58,535 nt of DNA from Jiangella aurantiaca (lineage in GTDB: Bacteria > Actinomycetota > Actinomycetes > Jiangellales > Jiangellaceae): positions 1 to 58,535 of the forward strand of contig NZ_SMLB01000037.1 of NCBI RefSeq assembly GCF_004349105.1. The letters are read 5' to 3'. The notes under the pieces were generated by a model. That model made no database searches. It was not told the DNA's origin and worked only from the letters and a program-made list of their open reading frames with translations. Of the stretch, positions 24,580 through 33,142 are shown piece after piece. Numbering within the stretch: the stretch's first letter is position 1; the number at the start of each line of letters is the position of its first letter. The translations under genes were made by a program, and so were the position numbers.

Positions 24580-24589
24580 GAAACGTTTC
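24580..24589. promoter_or_regulatory. LacI-type operator GAAACGTTTC upstream of the lyase gene
   Basis: Perfect 10-bp palindrome with the central CG typical of LacI-family sites, about 25 bases upstream of the lyase start codon. Its core recurs at 18834-18841 before the uptake operon, which would put both transcription units under one regulator, probably the LacI protein encoded at 30930-32012. Confidence 0.65.
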
Positions 24590-24713
24590 AAAAGGGTACG
24601 GCGAGCCTAGCGATCGCAGCCCTGCCCGGTCAATGATTCAGCCGATCTTTACCGCCGATTCTCTGGCGAGTGCCCCCTGTTTCAGCGGCTGCCAGGCGAC
24701 ATACATCCGATGA

Positions 24714-26360
24714 CTAGCCGTGGATCTGCACCAGCGAGACTAGGTCCGGGCTGAACCGGACGCCGGTGGAGTCGACGTGTTTGTCGACGACGGTGAACCG
24801 GACGGTGTGCCGGCCGCGGCCCAGCTCGACGCGGCCGACCCGCTCGGTTTTGAACGACCGCACCGACAGCGTCGACGTGTCGATCGGCCCGCCGAGTCGC
24901 GCCCCGTCGACGTCGATCACCACGACACCGCAGTTCGCCTGGTGCCGGAACCGGATGTACAGGTCGTACTCCCCGCCGCGGGTGATCTCGACGGTCGCCT
25001 CGAGGTACTGACCGTAGTCGGTGGCGCGGACCTCGACCACGCTGCCGCCGCTGGCGGCCGGGTCCGCCGTCCGGACCACCGTGAGGCCGGGGGACGTCGC
25101 CGCCGGCAGGTCCTCCACCTCGAAGGAGTGCCGCGTCGCCGGGCCGCGGCGGCCGGTGTCGGCGCCGCCGGTCAGCCAGGCGAGATCGAACGTCGCGAAC
25201 ACCACGTCGCGCGAGAAGCTGGTGGTGACGCCGGGCTGGTGCTCGCGGCCGTAGAGCACGCCGATCCGGCCGTCCGGCAGCGCGACGATGTCGGAGTACG
25301 ACGCCGGCCCCGCGGTGAGCGCGCGGCTGTACGGCCAGCTCATGCCCTCGTCGTAGGAGATGGAGACGGTCATGTTCCGCCGGGTCGGCGAGTCGGTGCG
25401 CGAGAACACGATCCGGCTGTCCTCGCGCTCGCCGAGCCCGGTGAGGCGGATGACGCCGGTGTCGATCGCGTTGACCGGCCGAGCCGAGGCGTCCAGCACC
25501 GGCGGCGACCATGTGGCGCCGCGGTCGGTGCTGACCGAGGCGATCCGCGGGTGGGTGCCGCCGGACGCGTACCGGCCCAGCACCACCAGCGCGCCGTCCG
25601 GCCGCTCGATCAGCCGGGCCTCGTTCAGCGGGTAGGCGCCGTCCAGCGGCACGCCGCCGCCGGCCTGCCAGGTCGCGCCGCCGTCGTCGCTGTGGATGAC
25701 GGTGACGCCGTAGCGGCGTTCGGCGACCGGAAAGGCTATCGCCCTGCGGTGCCAGACCTGCAGCATCAGCCTGCCGTCGGCGAGCTGCAGGCCGTGCCCG
25801 GGGCCGGGCATGTGCAGCGTCTGCCCGTTCGGGTCGCCGTCGAACAGCTGGGTCAGCTCGGTCGGTTCGGACCACGTCCCGCCGTCGTCGTCGCTGGACA
25901 CGACGTACAGGCGGGAGCCGTCCGGCGAGCCGCCGGTGTTGCCCGGGTCGCGGAAGCACTCGGCGTGGAACAGGAAGATTCGGCCGGACGCGCGATCGAC
26001 CAGCGGCGTCGGGTTGACGAACGACTGGACGCCGTCGGAGCGGCGCACGTAGCGCAGCGGCTCCCAGGTGCGGCCGCCGTCGCGGCTGCGGCGGACGGCG
26101 AGGTGGTGCGGGTCGGCGTCGTGCTGGGTGAGGCGAGCCTCGGCGAACGCGAGCACCGAACCGGCCACCGTCGTCGTCAGGCCGAAGACGTGGAAGACGG
26201 CCAGCCCGTCGTCGCCGGCGCGGAACACCAGCGACTCGTGGACGTCGCCGGTCGCCGTCGCGGCCGCGGCGGGCGAGGCCGACGCCAGGGCACCGATGGC
26301 GGCGGTACCGGCCGCGGCGCCGAGGACGAGGGTGCGGCGGCTGATCGGGGTGCTTTCCAC
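24714..26360 (-). CDS. Secreted sialidase-like exo-glycosidase with C-terminal carbohydrate-binding domain
   Basis: 548 residues. Twin-arginine signal SRRTLVLGAAAG. The catalytic part (about 40-400) is a BNR/Asp-box beta-propeller: RSRDGGRTWEP, SSDDDGGTWSEP, HSDDGGATWQ, STDRGATWSPP and SYDEGMSWPY give five repeats. The C-terminal ~135 residues (HSFEVEDLPAA to the end) resemble a CBM6/35-type or similar jelly-roll domain (GGEYDLYIRFRHQ). The GTG start follows AAGGAGAG. It is the last gene of the LacI operon. The family removes sialic acids or related 2-keto-3-deoxy sugars. In a pectin locus, Kdo or DHA from rhamnogalacturonan II is an alternative substrate; this is inference. Confidence 0.82.
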   Translation of the reverse strand: MESTPISRRTLVLGAAAGTAAIGALASASPAAAATATGDVHESLVFRAGDDGLAVFHVFGLTTTVAGSVLAFAEARLTQHDADPHHLAVRRSRDGGRTWEPLRYVRRSDGVQSFVNPTPLVDRASGRIFLFHAECFRDPGNTGGSPDGSRLYVVSSDDDGGTWSEPTELTQLFDGDPNGQTLHMPGPGHGLQLADGRLMLQVWHRRAIAFPVAERRYGVTVIHSDDGGATWQAGGGVPLDGAYPLNEARLIERPDGALVVLGRYASGGTHPRIASVSTDRGATWSPPVLDASARPVNAIDTGVIRLTGLGEREDSRIVFSRTDSPTRRNMTVSISYDEGMSWPYSRALTAGPASYSDIVALPDGRIGVLYGREHQPGVTTSFSRDVVFATFDLAWLTGGADTGRRGPATRHSFEVEDLPAATSPGLTVVRTADPAASGGSVVEVRATDYGQYLEATVEITRGGEYDLYIRFRHQANCGVVVIDVDGARLGGPIDTSTLSVRSFKTERVGRVELGRGRHTVRFTVVDKHVDSTGVRFSPDLVSLVQIHG

Positions 26361-26382
26361 GGCGCTCTCCTTCGAGGCGGGG

Positions 26383-27297
26383 TCAACGGGGCGTGATCAG
26401 GTGCGCGTCGAGCGGCGCGACCAGGTCGAGCAGGGCGGCCCGCTCGTCGGGGGTGACCGGGACGAGCGGCGCGGCGACGTGCGGTGGGCAGAGCCCGCGG
26501 GAGTCGAGGACGGCCTTGACGGCGGGCACGCCCGGCCGGATGGTGTGCAGCGTGATCAGCCGATCGACGGTTTCCTGGGCGGCGTCGGCCTCGGCCAGCC
26601 GGCCGGACCGGAACGCCTCGTACAGCTCGACGCACAGCACCGGCGCGACGTTCGCGATGCCGGGCACGATGCCATCGGTGCCCGCCTCCAGCCCGGCGAC
26701 CAGCTGCGACTCCGACCCCTGGCTGACGCCGACGTCGTCGCGGCGGCGGGCGGCGGCGATCAGCTGGCCGAACAGCGCGAGGTCGCCGGAGCTGTCCTTG
26801 ATGCCGGCGACGTGCGGCATCGCCAGGACCTCGTCGAGGACCGCCGGCGTCATCGGCACGCTGTAGCGCGGGATGTTGTACGCGACGACCGGCACGCCCG
26901 CGCCGGCGAACGCGGCGAAGTGTGCGACCACCTCGTCGTCGCGGTGCCGGTAGTAGATCGGCGGGCTGACGACGACGGCGTCCGGCTCGGCCAGGCGGAC
27001 GGCCGCGGCCCGCTCCAGCGCCTCCGCGGTCCCGGCGGCCGTGACGTTGACCAGCACCGGGCCGCCGTCGGTGAGCTGCCGCCACCGCGCCGCGACGCCG
27101 GCCGCGAACTCCGTCAGCGCCGAGGCCGGCAGCAGCGGGCCCTCGCCGTTGCTGCCGAACAGCATGAGGCTGCGTGCCCCGGCCCGGGCGAGTGCGTCCA
27201 GCAGGCCGTACGCCGCGGCGGCGGACGGCTCGCCCGGCGCGCTCATCGGCGTCACCAGCGGCACCATGACTCCACTGAGGAGAGCGCGACCGTCCAT
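26383..27297 (-). CDS. DapA/NanA-family lyase (2-keto-3-deoxy sugar acid aldolase)
   Basis: 304-residue TIM-barrel aldolase of the dihydrodipicolinate synthase/N-acetylneuraminate lyase family. FGSNGEGPLL carries the substrate-carboxylate loop. Tyr 140 lies in AYNIPRYS, and the Schiff-base Lys 167 lies in HVAGIKDSSGD. It is not a housekeeping DapA, judging by context: it lies between a sialidase-like gene and an oxidoreductase in a LacI operon. It probably splits a 2-keto-3-deoxy acid released from the polymer (sialic acid, Kdo, KDG or L-KDR are all possible). Its ATG shares one base with the stop codon of the upstream gene. Confidence 0.87.
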   Translation of the reverse strand: MDGRALLSGVMVPLVTPMSAPGEPSAAAAYGLLDALARAGARSLMLFGSNGEGPLLPASALTEFAAGVAARWRQLTDGGPVLVNVTAAGTAEALERAAAVRLAEPDAVVVSPPIYYRHRDDEVVAHFAAFAGAGVPVVAYNIPRYSVPMTPAVLDEVLAMPHVAGIKDSSGDLALFGQLIAAARRRDDVGVSQGSESQLVAGLEAGTDGIVPGIANVAPVLCVELYEAFRSGRLAEADAAQETVDRLITLHTIRPGVPAVKAVLDSRGLCPPHVAAPLVPVTPDERAALLDLVAPLDAHLITPR

Positions 27298-28910
27298 CAG
27301 TATCCCTTCACCTCCGGCCAGGCCAGCTCGACGCCGTCAGCGGTCAACTCGTCCTGGAAGGCGGCCAGCCGGGCACCGTTCTCGTGCACCTGGCCCGGCT
27401 CCAGTCCGCCGGCCAGACAGTGCGCCGCCAGCGCGCCGGCCACCTCGCCGACGTTCCACTCCACAGGATGCAGCCGGTAGCAGCCGTTGGTGATGTGCGT
27501 GGTGCCGATGTTCTTGCCGGCCGGGAGCAGGTTGCGCAGCCGCACCGGCAGCAGCGCGCCGAGCGGGATCTGGAAAGGGCTGCTGGCAACGTCGATGTAG
27601 GTGTCGCCACCGGTCGAGGGGTGCAGGTCGATGCGATACATGCCGACGCCGACGGAGTCGGGGTACTGGACCGCTCCGGCCGAGCCGCGCACGGCCAGCG
27701 ACAGGTCCTGCTCGACGACCCGGCGGCGAGCCACGATGCGCCGCGACTCACGGATGTACGGCGCCTTCGCCAGCCCGTCCGTCGTGCCCATGACGTCGCC
27801 GCGCAGCCGCAGGCCGGGCCAGCCGGTGCCGCCGTCGGGCCGCGGCGCCTCGGTCTGCAGCCAGTACAGCATCGACATGGACAGCTCGCGGGCGCCGGCC
27901 AGGTGCTTCGCGCGCTCCTCGTCGCTGACGCCGATCAGCGGCCCGGGCAGGTAGTCGATCATCGGCCAGTTGACGACCGTGACGTCGCTCTCGGCGAAAC
28001 CGGGCCGGAACACCGACCGCGCGACGATGCGCCGGAACGCCCACAGCTCGCGGTCGCCGGGGTCCTTGCTCTGGTCGGCCACGACCGGGCCGGTGTCGCC
28101 GTTGGGCAGGAACGCCCGCTCGAACGTCTCCAGCGTCCGCGGGTCCGGCCCGCTGAGGCTGATCAGCGGGTTCGGCCACTTCGGCGGCTGGTAGGCGCGC
28201 CAGGCGGCGTACCCGGCCGGCCGGTCGATGGTGTGGTCCTCGCCCGCGCGATGATCGACCGCGAACACCCACGAGAACGCCTGCATGTTGTCGGGCTGTG
28301 CCTCGTCCGGCGCGCTCGGCTCGCCGGTGTCGTGCCGCGACTCGAACCCGGTGACGTGCTCGGTGCCGGTGAGCGGCAGCAGGTCGCCCAGCTCAGTGGC
28401 GTCCAGGACGTACGGCGCGCCGACCTCCAGCCGGTCGCCGTCCGGGCCCTCCAGCACCACGGCGGTGACGCGGTCGCCGTCGACGCTCGCGGCCACCGGG
28501 CGATGCCGGTACAGGACGCGCAGCCGGCCCGCCGCGATCCACGGCCCCACCATCGCCTCCAGCACGGCGGCGCCGACCCGCGGCTCGTGGCAGAGCCGGC
28601 TGACCTTCCCCTGGCCGGGGTTGAGGGTGCGGTCCACGCGGGCCCAGTCGGCCAGCGGGTACCAGGTGCGGTAGTAGGCGCGGATGTTCTCGCGCAGCTC
28701 GCGGTAGCTGCGGGTGCTGCCGAACTGCTCGATCCACGCGTGCTCGTCCGGCGGGACGCCCTGGCTGGTCAGCTGGCCGCCGATCCAGTCGGTCTCCTCG
28801 GTGAGCACAACCTCCCGGCCGCGCCGCAGTGCCGCGAGGGCCGCGGCGACGCCGCCCAGCCCGCCGCCCACCACGAGAATGTCGGTCGTCGTTGCCGTCT
28901 CACTGCTCAC
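27297..28910 (-). CDS. FAD-dependent oxidoreductase (PF12831-type)
   Basis: 537 residues. The N-terminal FAD motif is DILVVGGGLGGVAAALAALR with the family pattern TEETDWIGGQLTSQGV. Further blocks are YVLDATELGDLLPL and LPAGKNIGTTHITNGCYRLH near the C-terminus. Proteins of this type often lie in polysaccharide-degradation loci, but the reaction is not established; oxidation of a released sugar is plausible. The GTG start overlaps the stop of the upstream glycosidase gene (GTGA), and its own stop overlaps the aldolase start. The long open frame further upstream is not coding. Confidence 0.85.
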   Translation of the reverse strand: MSSETATTTDILVVGGGLGGVAAALAALRRGREVVLTEETDWIGGQLTSQGVPPDEHAWIEQFGSTRSYRELRENIRAYYRTWYPLADWARVDRTLNPGQGKVSRLCHEPRVGAAVLEAMVGPWIAAGRLRVLYRHRPVAASVDGDRVTAVVLEGPDGDRLEVGAPYVLDATELGDLLPLTGTEHVTGFESRHDTGEPSAPDEAQPDNMQAFSWVFAVDHRAGEDHTIDRPAGYAAWRAYQPPKWPNPLISLSGPDPRTLETFERAFLPNGDTGPVVADQSKDPGDRELWAFRRIVARSVFRPGFAESDVTVVNWPMIDYLPGPLIGVSDEERAKHLAGARELSMSMLYWLQTEAPRPDGGTGWPGLRLRGDVMGTTDGLAKAPYIRESRRIVARRRVVEQDLSLAVRGSAGAVQYPDSVGVGMYRIDLHPSTGGDTYIDVASSPFQIPLGALLPVRLRNLLPAGKNIGTTHITNGCYRLHPVEWNVGEVAGALAAHCLAGGLEPGQVHENGARLAAFQDELTADGVELAWPEVKGY

Positions 28911-30925
28911 GCGGGGGATCCCTCTCTGACGAACCGGACGTGCCGGGTGCCGCCGTCGACGGTGACGGCTTCCGGCTCGCCGTGGTTGCTGCCCGGCGGG
29001 GCGACGAAAACGTCGCCCGTGCCGGTGACGGTGGCGCTGACGGCGTCTGCGGTGCGCCGGTAGCCGGTGACGACGACACCCGGCGCGGCGTCCAGCAGGA
29101 CGGCGCCGTCGAGCGTGACGACCAGCCGGGCGCCCGCGGTCACCGTCAGCCGGCCGTCGCCGAGCGGCAGGTTGCGCAGCTCCGCGGGTGCACCGGGATG
29201 AGCGAACCGCCAGCCGTCCGCGCGTGCCTCGGCCAGCTCGCCGAACGCGAGGTGCGCCAGCAGCCCACCCCACGCCATCAGCCCGTCCGACCGCTGCTGG
29301 AAGCCGGTGAGGTCCTCGCCGTCGAAGGCCGGGTAGTTCTCTCGGACAGCGCTGTGCGTCTCCCACTCGGCGAGGAACAGCTCCAGCAGCGCGCCGCTCA
29401 CGTGCCGGCTGTGCGCGCGCAGGTCATAGCGGCGCAGGCCCTGGACCGCGAGGTAGGCCATCGGCGCCCAGATGCGGCCGCGCCAGTAGGTGGCGGCGAA
29501 ACCGGGGTCGTTGCGGGCGACGCTGGGCAGCGGCCGGTCGCCGCCGAGCACCTCGGGCGCGAGCAGGGCGTCAGCGATGTCCTGCGCGGTCTCCGCGGAC
29601 GGGAAGCCGCCGAGCAGCGGGTAGAGCAGCGTCGGTGAGACGTGCGGGTCGTGGCTGCCGTCGGCGCGCAGGTTCCGGTACTGCCGGGCGTCGTCGTCCC
29701 AGAACAGCGTCGCCGCGGTGGTGCGCGCCTGGTGCGCCTCGGCGGTGAGCCGGCGGGCTGTTGTGTCGTCGCCGAGGATGCTCGCGATGGTGGCCAAGGC
29801 CTCGGCATCGGCGACGTGCAGCGCGTTGAGGCCTGCGTCGGCGAGGTCCATCGTGTGCGTCGCCGGATCGTAGGTGGCCTCGTCATACATCGGGGAGTCG
29901 TCCAGGCCGGACTCGCGCTTGGTGCGGTCCAGCGTGGCCGACTCCGGGTCTCCCTCGATGGGATCGGACCCCCACGCCAGCAGCCCGTGCGGGCCGCGAC
30001 GGTGCGCCGGCCACCAGTCGTGCCAGGCCAGCAGGCCGGGGAAGGTCTCCTCCAGCAGGCGCCGGTCGCGGTTGTCGTCGGACAGCCCGCCGGCCAGGTA
30101 CGCCGAGAACACCGTCAGCGCGCCCACAGGCGGCTGCGACCGGTCCCAGGTGGTGCCGCGCTCGTCGCTGACCCGGTTCGGGACCATCCCGGCGGCGTCG
30201 GCGAACGGCAGGATCTGGCCCAGGATGCCGCGCGCGTAGTCGCGGTCGACGACGCTCGCGACCAGCCCGGTGAAGAAGGTGTCCCACGCGTGCAGGGCCC
30301 AGCTGCCGTAGAACCCCTGGCGCTCGACGGAGACGAAGTCGCGCGACGTCGGGGTGAGAACGCGGTCCAGGTCCGGCGCCTGGATGGTGTTCCAGGTGAC
30401 GGCGCGGGTCAGCGCGTCGGCGGCGTCGCGGTACCAGCCGCCGGATCTGGGCCGGACGGCGTCGGCGGCGGCCCGGCGCTCCTCGATCACGGCGCCGACG
30501 CCGCCGACCGTCGCCGCCGAATCGCGCGGGACGATGAGGAAGTCGTCGCCGGAGCGGTCCAGCCGCCACTCCCCCGGGTCCGGACCGGGCCAAGGCAGCG
30601 GCGTCGCGTCGCGGCCGGTGGCGACGTCGGCGACGACCGTCCCGGCGGACTCGGCGCGCACGTACAGCTCGCCGCGGGGTCCACCGGCCATCGTCAGGCG
30701 CAGCTCGATGCCGTCGACCTCCACCGTGACCTCGGCGAACGAGCCGTCGACCGTGTGGTGCCCGAGCCGGACCAGCCGGTGCCGCCAGGTGAAGCCGTCG
30801 AGCACGGGCGTTCCGGCGGCGTCGAGCAGGCCGAACCGGACCCGCAGCCCGGACGGCAGGTGAGTCATGCCGGTGTGCGTGCGGACGTCCCAGGTGTTCC
30901 AGCCTTGGGGCGCGGGGACGGTCAT
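28907..30925 (-). CDS. Alpha/alpha-barrel glycoside hydrolase (MGH1/GH63-like)
   Basis: 672 residues, no signal peptide, so probably cytoplasmic. The central and C-terminal parts have the (alpha/alpha)6-barrel pattern of GH63/debranching-type enzymes: YGSWALHAWDTFFTGLVASV, AGMVPNRVSDERGTTWDRSQ, DSPMYDEATY, SPTLLYPLLGGFPS, YWRGRIWAPMAYLAVQGL and ENYPAFDGEDLTGFQQRSDG. Acidic residues in WDTFF and DGEDL are candidates for catalysis. The ATG is 4 bases past the LacI stop codon. It would act on imported oligosaccharides. The exact linkage is unknown; it might be a debranching or glucosidase/mannosidase-type activity. Confidence 0.8.
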   Translation of the reverse strand: MTVPAPQGWNTWDVRTHTGMTHLPSGLRVRFGLLDAAGTPVLDGFTWRHRLVRLGHHTVDGSFAEVTVEVDGIELRLTMAGGPRGELYVRAESAGTVVADVATGRDATPLPWPGPDPGEWRLDRSGDDFLIVPRDSAATVGGVGAVIEERRAAADAVRPRSGGWYRDAADALTRAVTWNTIQAPDLDRVLTPTSRDFVSVERQGFYGSWALHAWDTFFTGLVASVVDRDYARGILGQILPFADAAGMVPNRVSDERGTTWDRSQPPVGALTVFSAYLAGGLSDDNRDRRLLEETFPGLLAWHDWWPAHRRGPHGLLAWGSDPIEGDPESATLDRTKRESGLDDSPMYDEATYDPATHTMDLADAGLNALHVADAEALATIASILGDDTTARRLTAEAHQARTTAATLFWDDDARQYRNLRADGSHDPHVSPTLLYPLLGGFPSAETAQDIADALLAPEVLGGDRPLPSVARNDPGFAATYWRGRIWAPMAYLAVQGLRRYDLRAHSRHVSGALLELFLAEWETHSAVRENYPAFDGEDLTGFQQRSDGLMAWGGLLAHLAFGELAEARADGWRFAHPGAPAELRNLPLGDGRLTVTAGARLVVTLDGAVLLDAAPGVVVTGYRRTADAVSATVTGTGDVFVAPPGSNHGEPEAVTVDGGTRHVRFVREGSPA

Positions 30926-30929
30926 GCCG

Positions 30930-32012
30930 TCACCGCCGGAGGGCTGGGCCCGCTGGGGCCGGCCCGATGGAGTCGCCGGGGACGAACGTGCACGGGATGA
31001 TGGTCTGGCGCGAGGCCGGCTGGGCGTCGCCGAGCAGGTCGACCAGCATCCGCACCGCCTCGCGGCCCATCTCTGCACGCGGGAGCGAGAACCGGGTCCA
31101 GTCGCGCAGTTCCGGAGTCCACGACGGCGGCTCGCCGAGCAGCGCGATCGAGCAGTCGTCTGGGAAGCGCACCCGCTCGCTGTCGGTCATCGCCGTCAGC
31201 GCGTCGACCAGCCGGTTGTCCTCGGTCGGCTCGACCAGGACCGCGGTGACGCCGTAGCCGCCGATCCAGTGCAGCACGTGCTCGACGGACAGGTCGGCGG
31301 GGTCGGCCAGACCCTGGATCAGCCGCTCGTCGACCTCGAGTCCGGCGGATGCCAGGCCCTCGCGGTAGCCCTGCTCGCGGTCGCGGGTCGGCTCGGTGTC
31401 GTCGATGGCGCGCAGGTACAGGATGCGTTCGTGGCCCTGCCGGTGCAGCTCCGCGACCACGGCGCTGGTGGCGCCGACGTAGTCGGCCCCGACGTAGCTG
31501 ACCTCGCCGTCCTCGACCTCGCGGCGGCCGATGAAGACGAACGGGAAGTCCTCCTGGACCAGCGCGTTCAGCTCCTCGCGCCGGACGTTGCGACCGAGCA
31601 GGATGCAGCCGTCGGCGAGCTTGAGACGGTTGGCGCCGCCGGCGTAGATGGACCGGTCGGCGGCGGACGTCACGGAGCTGAACAGCAGCAGGTCGTAGCC
31701 CTGCGCCGCGGTCTCCTCCTCGACGCCGAGCAGGAACGGGTAGTAGAAGTCGCGCTGGTCGGTCGGGAACACCGGCTCGAACGTGTAGAGGCCGAGCAGG
31801 TGGCTGCGGCCGCCCTTGAGGCTGCGCGCCGCCACGTTGGCCGAATAGCCCAGCTCCGCGGCCGCGGCGAGCACGGCCTGCCGCGTCGACTCGGCGATCT
31901 GGTCGCTGGCCGCGCCGCCGCTGATGACCAGCGAGACGGTGGCCTGCGAGACTCCGGCGCGGCGCGCGATGTCGACCTGGGTCGGCCGGCGTCGTCGCCC
32001 CTGGGGTGGCAC
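30930..32012 (-). CDS. LacI-family transcriptional regulator of the pectin locus
   Basis: 360 residues. The N-terminal helix-turn-helix TQVDIARRAGVSQATVSLVI and the hinge NVAARSLKGGRSHLLGLY are canonical; the C-terminal two-lobed domain resembles periplasmic sugar-binding proteins. The GTG start follows AGGAG. First gene of a five-gene operon (regulator, glycosidase, oxidoreductase, aldolase, sialidase-like). The upstream palindrome ATACGTAT probably serves autoregulation. Central-CG palindromes before the lyase gene and before the uptake operon are candidate distant targets. The inducer is likely a pectin-derived sugar. Confidence 0.93.
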   Translation of the reverse strand: MPPQGRRRRPTQVDIARRAGVSQATVSLVISGGAASDQIAESTRQAVLAAAAELGYSANVAARSLKGGRSHLLGLYTFEPVFPTDQRDFYYPFLLGVEEETAAQGYDLLLFSSVTSAADRSIYAGGANRLKLADGCILLGRNVRREELNALVQEDFPFVFIGRREVEDGEVSYVGADYVGATSAVVAELHRQGHERILYLRAIDDTEPTRDREQGYREGLASAGLEVDERLIQGLADPADLSVEHVLHWIGGYGVTAVLVEPTEDNRLVDALTAMTDSERVRFPDDCSIALLGEPPSWTPELRDWTRFSLPRAEMGREAVRMLVDLLGDAQPASRQTIIPCTFVPGDSIGPAPAGPALRR

Positions 32013-32032
32013 GGTTCGGTTTCTCCTAGTTC

Positions 32033-32087
32033 ATACGTATTAGATGCGGTGTCGACGACACTACGCGGAGATTTCGCGAGCCGTCAA
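32033..32087 (-). promoter_or_regulatory. Promoter and operator of the LacI-led operon
   Basis: Reading leftwards on the minus strand: TTGACG (32087-32082), an 18-base spacer and TAGTGT (32063-32058). The palindrome ATACGTAT (32040-32033) lies just after the expected transcription start. A bound repressor there would block early elongation. The box sequences match the promoter at 11603-11631. Confidence 0.65.
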
Positions 32088-32242
32088 GACGTGGCCACCC
32101 TCGACTGATGCGAGACGATTCGCCATCATGCAGCGCGGTGGAGCCATGGCCGGACGAGGGTCGCGGCGGCACGCTGGAGGCCGGCCCCCGGTTCCCGTGG
32201 GCGCTCGTCGTTCCGCCGTCACGCCGTCGCATGGAGGTTGCC

Positions 32243-33142
32243 GTGACCGTCACACCCGCCGCACCCGTGACCCCGCCCGCCGTCGACGTCTCGGCGCCCG
32301 GTATCCTGGAGGACCGCTACGACCAGGACGGATTCGTCATCCTTCGCGACGTGCTGAGCCGCGCCAAGCTCGACGCGCTGCTCGCCGAGACGGCCCGCAT
32401 CTGCCGCGGCGAGCTGGGCGAGATCGACGGCGCCGTCGCGTCGGCGCCTGACGAGACCGACGACGAGGTCATCCGCCGGTTCCTCTGCATCCACTACCCG
32501 CACAAGCTGTCGTCGCTGATGCTCGACACGATGCGCCATCCGGCGATCGTCGGGCCGCTCACCCGGATCATCGGGCCGAACGTCAAGGCGATGCAGTCGA
32601 TGCTGTTCGTGAAGGCCGAGGGGAAGCCCGGCCAGGCCTGGCACCAGGACGAGATGTTCATCCCGACCCGCGACCGCTCGCTCACCGCCGCGTGGATCGC
32701 CCTCGACGACGCCACCGTCGAGAACGGCTGCCTCTGGGTGCTGCCCGGCTCGCACCGCGACGGCGTCATCTACCCCAACCGCGAGCACGACGACCCGCGC
32801 TACGACTGCACCGTCGAGTCCTACGACTTCCCCTGGACCGACGACGACGCCGTCCCGGTCGAGCTGACCGCCGGGTCGGTACTGCTGTTCAACGGCTACC
32901 TGCTGCACAAGTCGCTGCCGAACACCGGCCGGCACGGCTACCGGCGGGCGCTGGCCAACCACTACATGAGTGCCGAGTCTCTGCTGCCGTGGGCGCTGCC
33001 GTACGAGGGCCAGAGCATGGCGCAGGCCGACTTCCGCGACGTCCTCCTGGTGGCCGGGCGCGACCCGTACGCCTACAAGGGCGTCGAGCAGCTGCGCCGG
33101 CCGCGGATCCGGCCCGATCGCGATGGTGGCTGTGACCGCTGA
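32243..33142 (+). CDS. Phytanoyl-CoA dioxygenase (PhyH) family oxygenase
   Basis: About 299 residues, a cupin-fold Fe(II)/2-oxoglutarate-dependent oxygenase. The metal triad is visible as WHQDEMF (His and Asp) and the later His in YLLHKSLPN; the 2-oxoglutarate-binding Arg is probably in the following HGYRRALANHYMS. The LWVLPGSH block is typical of PhyH proteins. I chose the GTG at 32243, with GGAGG 5 bases upstream; an ATG at 32231 would add four residues. It overlaps the AraC gene that follows. The substrate is unknown. It may be part of the plant-polymer response, since it is divergent from the LacI operon. Confidence 0.88.
   Translation: MTVTPAAPVTPPAVDVSAPGILEDRYDQDGFVILRDVLSRAKLDALLAETARICRGELGEIDGAVASAPDETDDEVIRRFLCIHYPHKLSSLMLDTMRHPAIVGPLTRIIGPNVKAMQSMLFVKAEGKPGQAWHQDEMFIPTRDRSLTAAWIALDDATVENGCLWVLPGSHRDGVIYPNREHDDPRYDCTVESYDFPWTDDDAVPVELTAGSVLLFNGYLLHKSLPNTGRHGYRRALANHYMSAESLLPWALPYEGQSMAQADFRDVLLVAGRDPYAYKGVEQLRRPRIRPDRDGGCDR

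Noticed and set aside
22194-24713. About 840-codon plus-strand open frame opposite the PL4 lyase
   Set aside because: The lyase frame has a Tat signal and clear PL4 motifs; the opposite frame has none and is compositionally biased.
26383-27297. Housekeeping dihydrodipicolinate synthase (dapA)
   Set aside because: The family fits, but the gene lies inside a LacI-controlled polysaccharide operon with a one-base overlap to an oxidoreductase. A catabolic aldolase is more likely than lysine synthesis.
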